From Blastocladiella emersonii ATCC 22665 (lineage: Eukaryota > Blastocladiomycota > Blastocladiomycetes > Blastocladiales > Blastocladiaceae): DNA of 64,000 bases. The notes below the pieces were generated by a model. The model did not search any database. It had not been told where the DNA came from and saw only the letters and a program-made list of their open reading frames with translations. How positions within the stretch are numbered: the stretch's first letter is position 1; every line of letters begins with the position of its first letter. Shown piece by piece: positions 43,141 through 53,064 of this stretch. The position numbers were made by a program, and so were the translations under genes. The DNA lies in assembly GCA_025594325.1 (NCBI GenBank), contig JANHCV010000001.1:4092001-4156000 (forward strand), written 5' to 3'.

Positions 43141-43386
43141 GCTGCTGTTGCATCGAGTAAAAAATACATTTCATTTGCACCGCGATAAGAGTGAGGAGCG
43201 AAGACGCGAGGGAGAAACCGGCTGCGACCTGAAAGCAAACGCCACGTGATGCCGGTCTTCGGCGATCCTCGGCAGACGCGTCTCGGCTCCTCGCGCGAGC
43301 GCTCCGCCAGACCCCCGATCCACGCACAACCAGGGGTGCTGGCACAACCCGACCTTGCTCTCCCTCCTCACCACACACATTGTGCT

Positions 43387-46300
43387 ATGAACCTTGCTCG
43401 GGGATCCGTTTCGCGCTCCCTCCTCGTTTTCCGCACCAACACCGCTACTCGCGCGCTCGCCGGCCCCCTGATCCGCCGCTCGGCCCGCCCGCTCCTCGTC
43501 GCTGCTGCCCTCGCTCGCTCGCAGCCGATCGCCGCGCTCTCGCCCTCGCTACGTCGCTTCTCGACCAAGAACGCCTCCGCCGCTGCTGCCACCCGTACCC
43601 CGACCAAAATGTCCGACGACAACATGGCCCGCGTCATTGACGGCAAGCAAGTCTCCGCGTATGTCATCCATGCGCTTCATGCGGTCCAACCGACCGCTTC
43701 TGCTCCCCAACCCGCCAACACGCTTACCCTCTCCGGACCGCGACTCGTGAACGTGTGTAGTGCCGTGCGCCAGCGCATCAAGGCCGATGTGGCCGCTCTC
43801 GCCGCCGAGTACCCGGGGTTCCGCCCGCACCTGGCCATCCTGCAGGTCGGCAGCCGCGAGGACTCGTCGCTGTACGTCAAGATGAAGCAGAAGGCCGCGC
43901 ACGAGGTCGGCATGGCCTTCACCCACCACAAGCTGCCCGCCACCATCTCGCAGAACGAGCTGCTCGCCGCGATCCGCGAGCTCAACGAGGACCCCGCCGT
44001 GCACGGCCTGCTCGTCCAGCTGCCGCTGCCCGCGGGGCTTGACGAGCTCGTCGTCACCGAGGCCATTGACGTGGCCAAGGACGTCGACGGCTTCCACACC
44101 ATCAACATGGGCAACCTCGCCAAGCGCTCCACCCACCCGCGCTTCATCCCGTGCACCCCGAAGGGCATCATGGAGCTCCTGCGCCACGAGGGCATCGATC
44201 TCGCCGGCAAGTCGGCCGTCGTCGTCGGCCGCAGCGACATTGTCGGCATGCCCCTGTTCCACCTGTTCCAGAAGGCCAACGCCACCGTCACCCTCGCCCA
44301 CTCGCGCACCACCAACCTCGCCGAGGTCGTGTCGCGCGCCGACGTCGTGGTCGCCGCCGTCGGCGTCCCCGAGCTGATCCAGGGCTCCTGGCTCAAGCCC
44401 GGCGCCGTTGTCATCGACGTCGGCACCAACGCCGTCCCCGACGCGACCAAGAAGTCGGGCACCCGCTGGGTCGGCGACGTGCAGTACGCCGCCGCCGCCA
44501 AAGTCGCCGCCGCCATCACCCCGGTCCCCGGCGGCGTCGGGCCCATGACCGTGTGCATGCTGCTCGACAACACGCTCGAGGCCGCCAAGCGCGCCGCCGC
44601 GTCCGGCGCGACCCGCGCCACGGGCGTCGGCCGCATCGCCGCGCTCCCGCTCGAGCTGCTCGACCCCGTGCCCTCCGACATTTCGATCGCTCTCGCCCAG
44701 ACGCCCAAGCCGATCGCGCAGCTCGGCCGCGAGCTCGGTCTTCGCGAGCGCGAGCTCGAGCCGTACGGCCGCACCAAGGCCAAGGTCGACCTGTCCGTGA
44801 TCGACCGCCTGCAGCAGTTCCCGAACGGCCGCTACGTCGTCGTCACGGGCATCACCCCGACGCCGCTCGGCGAGGGCAAGTCGACCACCACCATTGGTCT
44901 GTGCCAGGCGCTCGGCGCGCACCTCAACAAGACGGCCTTTGCGTGCGTGCGCCAGCCGTCGCAGGGCCCGACGTTCGGCATCAAGGGCGGCGCGGCTGGC
45001 GGCGGGTACTCGCAGGTGATCCCCATGGACGAGTTCAACCTGCACCTCACGGGCGACATCCACGCCGTGACCGCGGCCAACAACCTGCTCGCTGCCGCCA
45101 TCGACGCGCGCATGTTCCACGAGGCGACGCAGTCGGACACGGCGCTGTTCGGGCGCCTGTGCCCCAAGAAGAACGGCAAGGCGTCGTTTGCGCCCGTGAT
45201 GCTCAAGCGGCTGCAGAAGCTCGGGATCACCAAGACCGAGCCCGCGGACCTGACGCCCGAGGAGATCAGCAAGTTTGCGCGGCTCGACATTGACCCGGCC
45301 ACCATCACCTGGCAGCGCGTCGTCGACGTCAACGACCGGTTCCTGCGCAAGATCACCATTGGCCAGAACGCCACCGAGCAGGGCATGACGCGCGAGACCG
45401 GGTACGACATCTCGGTCGCGTCCGAGTGCATGGCCGTGCTCGCCCTCGCCACCAGCCTCCAGGACATGCGCGAGCGGCTCGGCAACATGGTCATTGCCAG
45501 CTCCAAGGCCGGCGAGCCCATCACCGCCGACGACCTCGGCATCGGCGGCGCCCTGCTCGTGCTCATGAAGGACGCCATCAAGCCCACGCTCATGCAGACG
45601 CTCGAGGGCACCCCCGTCTTCGTGCACGCGGGCCCCTTTGCCAACATTGCCCACGGCAATTCGTCAATCCTCGCCGACCAGATCGCCCTCAAGCTCGCGT
45701 CGCCCGGGCCCGACGGTCTCGGCGAGCCCGGGTACGTGGTCACCGAGTGCGGGTTCGGCGCCGATATCGGCATGGAGAAGTTCTTTGACATCAAGTGCCG
45801 CGTTTCGGGGCTCGTGCCCAACGCCGTGGTCCTCACCACGACGATCCGCGCCCTCAAGATGCACGGCGGCGGGCCCAACGTGGTCCCCGGCAAGCCGATC
45901 CCCGACACGTACCGCAACGAGAACCTCGACCTGCTCAAGGCCGGCGTGTGCAACATGCAGCGCCACATTGAGAACGCGGGCAAGTTCGGCGTGCCCGTGG
46001 TCGTCGCCATCAACCAGTTTGCCACCGACACCCCCGCCGAGGTCGCGGTCGTCGCCGAGGCGGCGCTCGCGGCCGGCGCCATCGACGCGGTCCCCTGCAC
46101 GCACTGGGCGCACGGCGGGCGCGGCGCCGTGGCGCTCGCCAAGGCCGTCGTCAAGGCGTGCGACCAGCCGTCCAACTTCAAGTACCTGTACGACGTGGCC
46201 GAGTCGCTCGAGAACAAGATCCGCATCATCGCGCGGGAAATGTACGGCGCGTCGGATATCGAACTCAGCCCCGAGGCCCGCGCCAAGCTCGACACGTACA

Positions 46301-46551
46301 CGCGCCAGGGCTTTGGGCACCTCCCGATCTGCATGGCCAAGACCCACCTGTCGCTGTCGCACAACCCCGAGTGGAAGGGCGTCCCCAAGGATTTCGTGCT
46401 CCCGATCCGCGACGTGCGCGCGTCCGCCGGCGCCGGGTTCGTGTACCCGCTCGTCGGCACGATGCAGACCATGCCCGGGCTCCCGACCCGCCCCGCCTTC
46501 TACGACGTCGACCTTGATTTCGAGACGGGACAGGTCAAGGGCCTGTTCTGA
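43387..46551 (+). CDS. C1-tetrahydrofolate synthase (trifunctional), 1020 aa
   Basis: Interconverts one-carbon folates: methylene-THF dehydrogenase and methenyl-THF cyclohydrolase (about residues 75-380), then 10-formyl-THF synthetase (about 395-1020). Exons 43387-43658 and 43761-46551; the 102-bp intron has a GTATGT donor and is itself in frame without a stop. Visible motifs: [12 protein letters not shown] with catalytic Tyr/Lys, [32 protein letters not shown], and the synthetase P-loop [15 protein letters not shown]. The first 74 residues are Arg/Ser/Ala-rich (for example [19 protein letters not shown]), a typical mitochondrial presequence; the Met at 43609 would give the cytosolic enzyme. 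Yeast uses two genes, MIS1 and ADE3. Confidence 0.94.
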   Translation: MNLARGSVSRSLLVFRTNTATRALAGPLIRRSARPLLVAAALARSQPIAALSPSLRRFSTKNASAAAATRTPTKMSDDNMARVIDGKQVSAYVIHALHAVQPTASAPQPANTLTLSGPRLVNVCSAVRQRIKADVAALAAEYPGFRPHLAILQVGSREDSSLYVKMKQKAAHEVGMAFTHHKLPATISQNELLAAIRELNEDPAVHGLLVQLPLPAGLDELVVTEAIDVAKDVDGFHTINMGNLAKRSTHPRFIPCTPKGIMELLRHEGIDLAGKSAVVVGRSDIVGMPLFHLFQKANATVTLAHSRTTNLAEVVSRADVVVAAVGVPELIQGSWLKPGAVVIDVGTNAVPDATKKSGTRWVGDVQYAAAAKVAAAITPVPGGVGPMTVCMLLDNTLEAAKRAAASGATRATGVGRIAALPLELLDPVPSDISIALAQTPKPIAQLGRELGLRERELEPYGRTKAKVDLSVIDRLQQFPNGRYVVVTGITPTPLGEGKSTTTIGLCQALGAHLNKTAFACVRQPSQGPTFGIKGGAAGGGYSQVIPMDEFNLHLTGDIHAVTAANNLLAAAIDARMFHEATQSDTALFGRLCPKKNGKASFAPVMLKRLQKLGITKTEPADLTPEEISKFARLDIDPATITWQRVVDVNDRFLRKITIGQNATEQGMTRETGYDISVASECMAVLALATSLQDMRERLGNMVIASSKAGEPITADDLGIGGALLVLMKDAIKPTLMQTLEGTPVFVHAGPFANIAHGNSSILADQIALKLASPGPDGLGEPGYVVTECGFGADIGMEKFFDIKCRVSGLVPNAVVLTTTIRALKMHGGGPNVVPGKPIPDTYRNENLDLLKAGVCNMQRHIENAGKFGVPVVVAINQFATDTPAEVAVVAEAALAAGAIDAVPCTHWAHGGRGAVALAKAVVKACDQPSNFKYLYDVAESLENKIRIIAREMYGASDIELSPEARAKLDTYTRQGFGHLPICMAKTHLSLSHNPEWKGVPKDFVLPIRDVRASAGAGFVYPLVGTMQTMPGLPTRPAFYDVDLDFETGQVKGLF

Positions 46552-46582
46552 GCGGAGCGGGCACGAGGTGGTCGTGGTCGGT

Positions 46583-46607
46583 GAGTGAGCGAGCGAGCGA
46601 GCGAGCG
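46583..46607. repeat. GAGC tetranucleotide microsatellite
   Basis: About five to six copies of GAGC in a row, in the 3' flank of C1-THF synthase. Confidence 0.85.
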
Positions 46608-46763
46608 GCATGTTTCCGTGTATCAATACAGTCGCACAAGTTTTGCTTCGATCAACGGCTTGTACGGGAGTAAGTTGAAGTATGGATGTTCGAGGTGCGG
46701 TTTCGTTCGCTGAGCGCCAGCATGGAGGAGCGATTTGACACGCTGCGCCATTACGCTGGCGCA

Positions 46764-46783
46764 ACGACCATGGTCATGGTCGT
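46764..46783. repeat. Inverted repeat, 9-bp arms
   Basis: ACGACCATG and CATGGTCGT are separated by 2 bp. It could be a protein-binding palindrome; nothing else supports a role. Confidence 0.5.
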
Positions 46784-47138
46784 ACACTTGATGCTTGATG
46801 AGACGCATCCGTCCGTGAGTTATTCGGCAACATATTTACCGAGCGTGGCACAGCTCAACTGTGGGCCGCAAGTAAAGAGGTGACGCGTCGCACAAGTGCT
46901 GTGCCACCCACGCGGGCTGCGCCACCACGTCCCTCGTGCTCGCCATCGCCATTTCGGCGTGGCGTCTCGCCTCCAATCACATCACGCAACTCATCACCAG
47001 CCCGCACTGTTCATCTTCGCCTTCGCCCTTCATTTCACGAGTTCATTTCGCTCACGCGGCAGCTCGGCACTCCACGTCCTTGTTCGCCGTATTATAACGC
47101 GGTGCACTCGCGCAGTCGCTGCAAGGGACCGGGCCGCC

Positions 47139-47146
47139 TATATAAA
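47139..47146 (+). promoter_or_regulatory. TATA box of the repeat surface protein gene
   Basis: TATATAAA lies 125-130 bp before the ATG at 47271 and is followed by a C/T-rich leader, typical of a strongly expressed gene. Confidence 0.6.
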
Positions 47147-47270
47147 CCCGGCCTCGTCCCCGCACCCAACTCTCTTGTCCAGCATCCAGCCAGCCTGTTC
47201 TCTACAAGCGCACCCATAGAAAAGACAGTCTGTCTGCCTCCTAGAACCAACCCCAACCCGACCCATCAAG

Positions 47271-48038
47271 ATGTTCGCCAAGACCCTCCTCATCGCCACC
47301 GCCGTCGCTGCCGTCGCTGCCGCTCCCTCGGCCAACTACAACGCTGGTGCCGCCTCGCCCGCCGAGGTCGCCCCCGTTGCTGGCGGCTACAAGGCTGGCG
47401 GCGCCTTGCCCGTCGTGGCCGTCGACCCCGCCCATTCCGGCTACAACAAGGCCGCGCCCGTCGTCGCGGTCGACCCGGCCCACACCGGTTACGGCAAGGC
47501 CGTCCCCGCCGCGGTCGACCCCGCCTCGACGGGTTACAGCAAGGGCGCCGACGTCCTGTACGAGAAGCCCGCGCCCGTGGTCGCTGTTGACCCCGCCTCG
47601 ACCGGCTACAACAAGGCCGCCCCTGTCGTTGCCGTGGACCCGACGTCGACCGGCTACAACAAGCCCGCGCCCGTTGCCGTTGACCCCGCGGCTGCCACGC
47701 CGTGCACGACCTCGGCCGTCGCCGCCGCCGAGCCCGCTGCCACGACGCCGTGCGACAAGCCCGCCGCTGCTGCCCTCGACCCCGCCTACATGACGGCGGC
47801 TGTCGACCCCGCTGCCGCGACGCCGTGCGCTACGGCCGTGGCCGAGGCCCGCCCCGCCGCTACCGGCGCGTACGAGGCCGGCTACGGCAACAAGGACGCC
47901 AAGGCGGTCCCGACGCAGGTTGCGTCCAACTACCTCAACGCGGGCGCTGTCTCGCAGCAGTCGTCGTCGGCCAGCGCTGTCACGGCTGGTGTCTCGGTCG
48001 TCGCCGCCATCGTTGGTGTTGGTGCGCTCCTTATGTAA
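47271..48038 (+). CDS. Secreted repeat protein, probably GPI-anchored, 255 aa
   Basis: Not recognised. A single exon starts with a signal peptide (MFAKTLLIATAVAAVAAAPS). Residues about 47-140 are tandem units of roughly 16 residues with consensus PVVAVDP-A/S-S/T-x-GYNKAA, five to six copies with one spacer variant. Three Ala-rich segments with TPC follow. The protein ends in Ser-rich sequence and a hydrophobic Ala/Val tail with no charge after it, as expected for GPI attachment. The Tyr/Lys/Pro-rich repeats resemble structural wall or adhesive proteins in general layout only. The strong TATA box suggests high expression. It converges on a small secreted protein gene, with 69 bp between stops. 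Confidence 0.78.
   Translation: MFAKTLLIATAVAAVAAAPSANYNAGAASPAEVAPVAGGYKAGGALPVVAVDPAHSGYNKAAPVVAVDPAHTGYGKAVPAAVDPASTGYSKGADVLYEKPAPVVAVDPASTGYNKAAPVVAVDPTSTGYNKPAPVAVDPAAATPCTTSAVAAAEPAATTPCDKPAAAALDPAYMTAAVDPAAATPCATAVAEARPAATGAYEAGYGNKDAKAVPTQVASNYLNAGAVSQQSSSASAVTAGVSVVAAIVGVGALLM
47407..47690 (+). repeat. 48-bp coding tandem repeat
   Basis: Units of about 48 bp encode GYNKAAPVVAVDPAST-type blocks. Copies differ mainly by single codons and one insertion (KGADVLYEK). Confidence 0.75.
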
Positions 48039-48107
48039 GCGCGACGAGGTCTGTCTTGTAAACGATTGTATATACGCATAAAACATCTTGATCATCATCT
48101 ATTCTAC

Positions 48108-48716
48108 TCACGCCTTGGGCGCCTGAACGCGCTCCCACGTCGTGGCGGTCTTGGGCAGCGGGAACTCGTCCGAACGATCGCCCGCGTGTGCCTTGAGCGT
48201 GCACCCACGGAGTACACGGGCGTCGAGGTTGCCGCGGGGCAGGGTCCACGTCTGCGCGACGGTCCAGTCCTCGCCATACATGCCGAACAGTTTCACGGCG
48301 CGCGTGTCGATGTCCATGAGCCAGGCGCCCTCGCCGCCAGCCTCGGGGCACGGGGTGGTGGCGGTCGGCGGGCACTTGACGGGGGTGGCGAGCGTGTAGG
48401 ACCCGTCGCGGCGCAGCGTCAGCGTGTGCTTGGGCGTCACCTTGAAGGTGGCCGGGAGCGTGATGGGCTCGGCCGGGTTGGCGGCGGCGGCGGTCGCGGC
48501 TGTGGATGCGTCGGTGTGGTCCATGGTCGCGTCGTGGTCGTTGGTCGTCGTGATCAACGGGTTGCGCAGAGTTACATGGCAGCGAGAGAGCGGAGTGGGA
48601 GAGCGTCAGCGAGCGAAGACCGACGCGTCGCGATGGCGAGGCTTGGACGCACCGTGAGCGGCGGCCCCCAACACCACGAGGAGGGCGAGGACGAAAGCGG
48701 AGACGAACGCGCGCAT
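48108..48716 (-). CDS. Small secreted protein, 151 aa (paralogue of the 166-aa protein)
   Basis: Not recognised. Two exons: 48716-48653 encodes a signal peptide (MRAFVSAFVLALLVVLGAAAH), and 48499-48108 encodes the mature domain. The 153-bp intron has a GTGCGT donor and phase 1. The mature part reads LPATFKV, LTLRRDGSYTL, two Cys around a Pro/Thr loop (CPPTATTPCPEAGGEGAW), DWTVAQTWTLPRG and LRGCTLKAHAGDRSDEFPLP. It shares this pattern, and the phase-1 intron just after the signal peptide, with the divergent gene starting at 49365, so the two are duplicates. An alternative start at 48557 without a signal peptide is less likely. Confidence 0.68.
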
Positions 48717-49364
48717 GCTGGAGACTCGGGATCAATCGTGGCGAGGACGGCCGGGTTGGGGGAGAAGCGAGAGCGAGGCACGCGCGCGCAGGCCTTGAGG
48801 GCGGGGGAGGCCGAGCAGCGCCACCCGCGGCCGGCGAGCGCGCGCACGGCAGAGACGAGCTCATGCTCGACGTAAGCGGCAAGCTCGCCGGGTTACATCA
48901 TCGTCTAAAAGCTTGCCGATGAAACGGAAGGAGGACCGACCTGCGACGACGCGTCGCGAAAGAGATGCCCACTCGACGGCTCTCACGTTTCGGTCGCCGC
49001 CGTCGCAAACGGCAGCTGCGGCCCGGGTCCGTCACCGAGCGTCGGCGCTGAGTCGCCGAGCAGCGATCATGACGCGCGGTGCGCTCGCTGCGCCGGCTCA
49101 GATGTCAAGCGCGCGACGCCCGACTGCAGCGGGCGTTGGCCTTCCCTGCTGAGCCACCACGTCCCGGCGACAGGCGACTCTCGCGTGGCGGTAGACTTTC
49201 AGCTTGGGACGCGTCAAGAAGGCGGTGATGCGCAGACGTGGGGGACGGCGACCGCGGCGGGGACTATTAGAAGGCGGTGGCCGCCCGCTCGCGTCGACGT
49301 CCATCTCCAAGCTCCATTGCTGCAACTACTCCCCACTCTACCATCCTACTTCATCCGACCGACG
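48717..49364. promoter_or_regulatory. Bidirectional promoter between two paralogous secreted-protein genes
   Basis: This 648-bp gap separates the start codons of the divergent paralogues. No gene seen. No strong TATA box is visible; ACTATTAGAAGG at about 49262 is the only AT-rich candidate for the right-hand gene. Confidence 0.4.
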
Positions 49365-50011
49365 ATGATCAAGAAGCTGCTGTCGATCGTGCTCGCGGCG
49401 TCGGGCCTGACGGGCGCCGTCGGTGCGCGCCGGCCGCTGAAACGCGACGCGTCGTCCATGGCCTCAGTTCATCTGCTGACTCCCCCCTCGCCCGGCTCTC
49501 GCTCTCTCCCCTTCATCGCGCCGCGATTTGGATGCAACGCTACGCTGGCCCCATGTTCACCATGCAAGTCGCCCTGCCGACCACCTCGACCACCTCGGCC
49601 ACCACGCCCGCGGCCGTGCCGTCGCCGTTCCCGCTGCCGGCGACGTACCGCGCGGGCTCGGGCGCCGACGAGCACCGGCTGACGCTGCTCGAGGACGGCA
49701 CCTACACGGTGCGCACGCTGGCGCGGTGCATCATGGCGCCGTGCCCGCAGGCCGGCGGCGATGGTGTGTGGACCTACTCGGCGTGCGACCGCGCCCTCAC
49801 CCTGCACCAGGCCGTGTCGCCCAACTGGCGCGTCACGCAGGTGTGGCAGCTCGGCGCCGGGTCGCGCGACGCCGACATGTCCGTGATCCGCGGGTCCAAG
49901 CTCGTGGCCGCGCGCGGCGACCGTGCCACGTCGTACCCGATGCCCGAGGCGCTCGTGGACTGGAACCGTGAGACCGCCTTCTCGTCGTCGTCGTCGGACT
50001 CGTCGGACTAG
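49365..50011 (+). CDS. Small secreted protein, 166 aa (paralogue of the 151-aa protein)
   Basis: Not recognised. Exon 1 (49365-49422) encodes a signal peptide (MIKKLLSIVLAASGLTGAV). Exon 2 (49569-50011) encodes LPATYRAG, LTLLEDGTYTVRTLARC, MAPCPQAGGDGVW, NWRVTQVWQLGAG and RGSKLVAARGDRATSYPMP, matching the 151-aa neighbour over its whole mature length. The 146-bp intron (GTGCGC...CAAG) is in phase 1 at the homologous place; the exact acceptor is less certain because CAAG is weak. A Ser/Asp tail ends the protein. The pattern of a Gly-rich turn, paired Cys and alternating strands suggests a small beta-barrel. The function is unknown. Confidence 0.65.
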
Positions 50012-50077
50012 GCTGGTGTGTGATTCTCGGTGTGACCTCGTTGGCGTGCATTCCTCTCTATCAAAAGCAGTACCCGT

Positions 50078-50083
50078 AATAAA
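50078..50083 (+). terminator. Poly(A) signal AATAAA after the 166-aa gene
   Basis: AATAAA about 67 bp after the stop codon at 50011. Confidence 0.45.
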
Positions 50084-50264
50084 CGGGATATCCGGATAAT
50101 ACCTGCATGTCCCACGTGAGGATTCTGGGCGTCGCGCGCGACACGTCAAACGCGGCGGCGACTTGGCGTCGAGACTTCCCTCGCCTTCTCTCTCCTCTCT
50201 CTTTCTCTCGCGCCCCAACATCCGCGTCTCGCACACCCCCCTCTCAAACTACGCGATCGACACC

Positions 50265-52910
50265 ATGGGAAGACGCTCGCGCAAGCCCGCCGCGTCGCGG
50301 GGCCCGGCCGCCGCCGCCACCCACGCCCTGCTGGTGCTCGTCGTGTGCCTCGCCCTGGCACGCGCCGCCTCGGGCGCCGTGCTCGGCATCGACTACGGCA
50401 GCGACTGGTTCAAGGTCGCCCTCGGCCGCCCCGGCAAGCCCATCGACCTCGTCCTCAACCGCGAGTCCAAGCGCAAGACCCACTCGCTGCTCACCCTGCG
50501 CACCGACGAGCGCTTCTTTGGCACCGACGCCGCTGCCCTGGTGCGCTCGCTTCCTTGTACTGAGTGTGTCTCGATCCGACGCTGACGATCGTCCAAACAC
50601 AGGCGCCGCGCTTCTCGACCACCACCTTCCCGCACCTCAAGGTGCTCCTCGGCAAGCTCGCCAACTCGACCGAGGCCGAGCGCTACGCCGCCCTCTTCCC
50701 GCCCGAGATCCTCGCCGACGCCGACCGCGGCACCGTCCGCTTCGCCGGACTCAACAATGACTCGTACTCGGTCGAGGAGCTCGTCGCCATGCAGCTGAGC
50801 CACGCCCGCGCCCAGGCCGAGGACTCGCTCAAGAAGCCCGTCAAGGACGCCGTCATCACCGTACGCTCGCGTGTTCTTTGCCTCGGAAGATCCCCCGGAC
50901 TGACAACGCGCGGCACCCATGTAGATCCCGCCCTACTTCAACCAGTTTGAGCGCGAGGCGCTGCTCGCCGCCGCCGACCTCGCCGGCCTGCGCGTCCTGT
51001 CGCTGCTGCACGACGAGACCGCCGTTGCCATCAACTACGCCCTCTCGCGCCAATTCAAGGAGCCGCAGACCCACATCTTCTACAACATGGGCGCCTCGTC
51101 TACCTCGGCCGCCCTCGTGCGCTTCGAGCAGGACCGCAAGGCCACCAAGGTCATCGTCAAGGCCGTCGGCTACGACGCCTCGCTCGGCGGTTCCACCATC
51201 GACGCCTCGCTCGTCAAACACCTCGAGGCCGCCTTCACCGAGAAGTTTGGCAGCAAGCTCACCACCCCGCTCGCGTCCAACCCGCGCGCCCGCACCAAGC
51301 TGCTCCGCGAGGCCGCCCGCGTCAAGACCATCCTGTCGGTCAACTCGCAGATCCACTCGTCTATCGAGTCGCTGCACGAGGACCACGACCTGCGCCTGAC
51401 CATCACGCGCGCCGAGCTCGAGGCCATGGTCGAGCCGCTCGCCGACCGCGTCCTCGCCCCCGTCCGCGCCCTGCTCGCCTCCCCCGACGCCAAGGCCGTC
51501 GACTCGCTCGTCCTCGTCGGCGGCGGCGTCCGCGTCCCGCAGATCCAGCGCTGGCTCGAGTCGACCGTCGGCGCCGACAAGATCGCCAAGAACGTCAACG
51601 CCGACGAGGCTGCGGTCCTCGGCGCCGCGTACCGCGCCGCCGTCCTCGCCCGCGCGTTCCGCGTCGGCCGCGATATCCAGGTCACGGACGGTCTCCCCTA
51701 CGCCGTCAACATCGGCAAGGCGACGCTGTTCGCCGCCCAGGCGCCCATGGTCGCCCCCGCGGCCCCCGGCACGATCGGCTCGGCCGTCGCGCCCGGCGTC
51801 CTCAAGACCGTCACGATCCGCAAGACCGAGGACTTTGACCTCACCCTGACCGTCCCCGGCAACACCGGCGGCGCGGCCGTCCCGCTCGCGTCCATTGCGT
51901 CGTCCGGGATCAACGCGTCGTTTGTCGAGCAGAAGCTGACGTTCAAGCTGGACCCGCGCGGCGTCGTGTCGCTGACCAACGCGACGGCGGTCGTCAAGGA
52001 GTCGCGCGCCGGCGGGCTCCTCGACAGTATCGTCGGCAAGACGTCCGAGACCAACTCGACGATCCAGCTCAATGTGACGGTGACGCCGCGCATCGCGCCG
52101 CTCGCGGCCGACCAGCTGCTCGCCGCGCAGACGCGCCTGCGCAAGTGGGACGCGGCCGAGCACACGCGGCGCGCGCGCGAGGCCGCCCGCAACTCGCTCG
52201 AGGCCCTCGTCTACCAGGCCCGCGACCGCGCCGATTCGGATGACCGCCTCGCCAAGGTCGCGACCGCCGACGAGCGCGACGCCCTGCTCGCCGCCGCCAA
52301 GGCCACGGGCGACTGGCTCGACGAGGCCGACGACGACGAGGCCACCCTCGACGCCCTCAAGTCCCACCGCGCCGACCTCGCCGCGAAACTCGACGCCCTG
52401 TTCGGCCGCTGGACCGCCGTGCAGACCGCGCTCGACCAGATCCGCGCCGACTTCATGGAGCTCAACGTCACGAGCACCTGGGCCGACGAGTACGCCGACC
52501 GCGACAAGTTCGCCGTCGACGAGGTCCGTGCCAAGGCCGACGAGGTCCACGCTAAGGTCGAGGAGCTCCGCCGCGAGCTCGCCCGGGCCGAGGAGGAGCG
52601 CATTGCGCGCGAGAAGGCTGAGGCTGAGCGCAAGGCCGCCGAGGAGCTCGCCCGCCAGGAGCTCGAGCGCGCCGCGGCGGAGGCGAAGAAGGCCGCCGAG
52701 GAGGCGGCTAAGGCGGAGTCGGCTCCCGCGGCCGAGTCGTCCACGTCCGCGGCTGCTGCTGAGTCGACCTCGGCCGCTGCCGCCTCGGAGTCAACGACCG
52801 CCTCGTCCTCGTCGGCGCCCGCGGCGGAGGAAACCACCGCCAAGGCGTCCGAGACCGAGGAGGCGGCGCCCAAGCCCACGACGGCGTCCGACGCCCACAC
52901 CGAGCTCTAA
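50265..52910 (+). CDS. LHS1: ER Hsp70-like chaperone of the Lhs1/HYOU1 (Grp170) type, 839 aa
   Basis: Lumenal large Hsp70 that acts as nucleotide-exchange factor for BiP and helps translocation and folding. Exons 50265-50540, 50603-50860 and 50925-52910 (donors GTGCGC, GTACGC; both phase 0). A signal peptide precedes AVLGIDYGSDWFKVAL, the Grp170 version of the phosphate-1 motif. Then come LNRESKRKT, ERFFGTDAA, KDAVITIPPYFNQFER (completed across an intron), HDETAVAINYA and LVGGGVRVPQIQRWL. A beta domain and a long helical bundle follow, with an Ala/Glu/Lys coiled region and an acidic Ser/Ala tail. It ends HTEL, a KDEL-like retrieval signal. It converges on CEP44, with 154 bp between stops. Confidence 0.9.
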
Positions 52911-53030
52911 GCCGCGCGTTGTCCGCTTCGGGTCGATAGCTTTGTGCCGATCAGATCTTAGCTCAGTCCAACATGTAAACTTCACATCACCATCATCACT
53001 TGCAGGAGAGGGCGATCAAGTCAGGAAAAA

Positions 53031-53036
53031 AATAAA
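53031..53036 (+). terminator. Poly(A) signal AATAAA after LHS1
   Basis: AATAAA within an A-rich run, 121 bp after the LHS1 stop codon and 29 bp before the convergent CEP44 stop. Confidence 0.45.
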
Positions 53037-53064
53037 TAAGGGACAAGTCAATCACAGCGGAGCG

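Larger units (their letters stand above)
46552..47270. promoter_or_regulatory. Intergenic region upstream of the repeat surface protein
   Basis: A 719-bp gap with no gene seen. It holds a GAGC microsatellite just after the C1-THF stop, an inverted repeat at 46764-46783, a TGCGCCAC at 46918-46925 and a strong TATA box at 47139. Confidence 0.45.

Noticed and set aside
46764-46783. Inverted repeat as a transposon terminal or attachment site
   Set aside because: The arms are only 9 bp, with no partner copy, target duplication or transposase nearby.
47407-47690. Tandem repeats as a CRISPR-like array
   Set aside because: The units are in frame, encode a repeated peptide and have no unique spacers; the organism is a eukaryote.
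48108-48557. A 149-aa single-exon version of the small secreted protein
   Set aside because: It lacks a signal peptide. An upstream exon with a clean signal peptide splices in frame, and the paralogue has the same structure.
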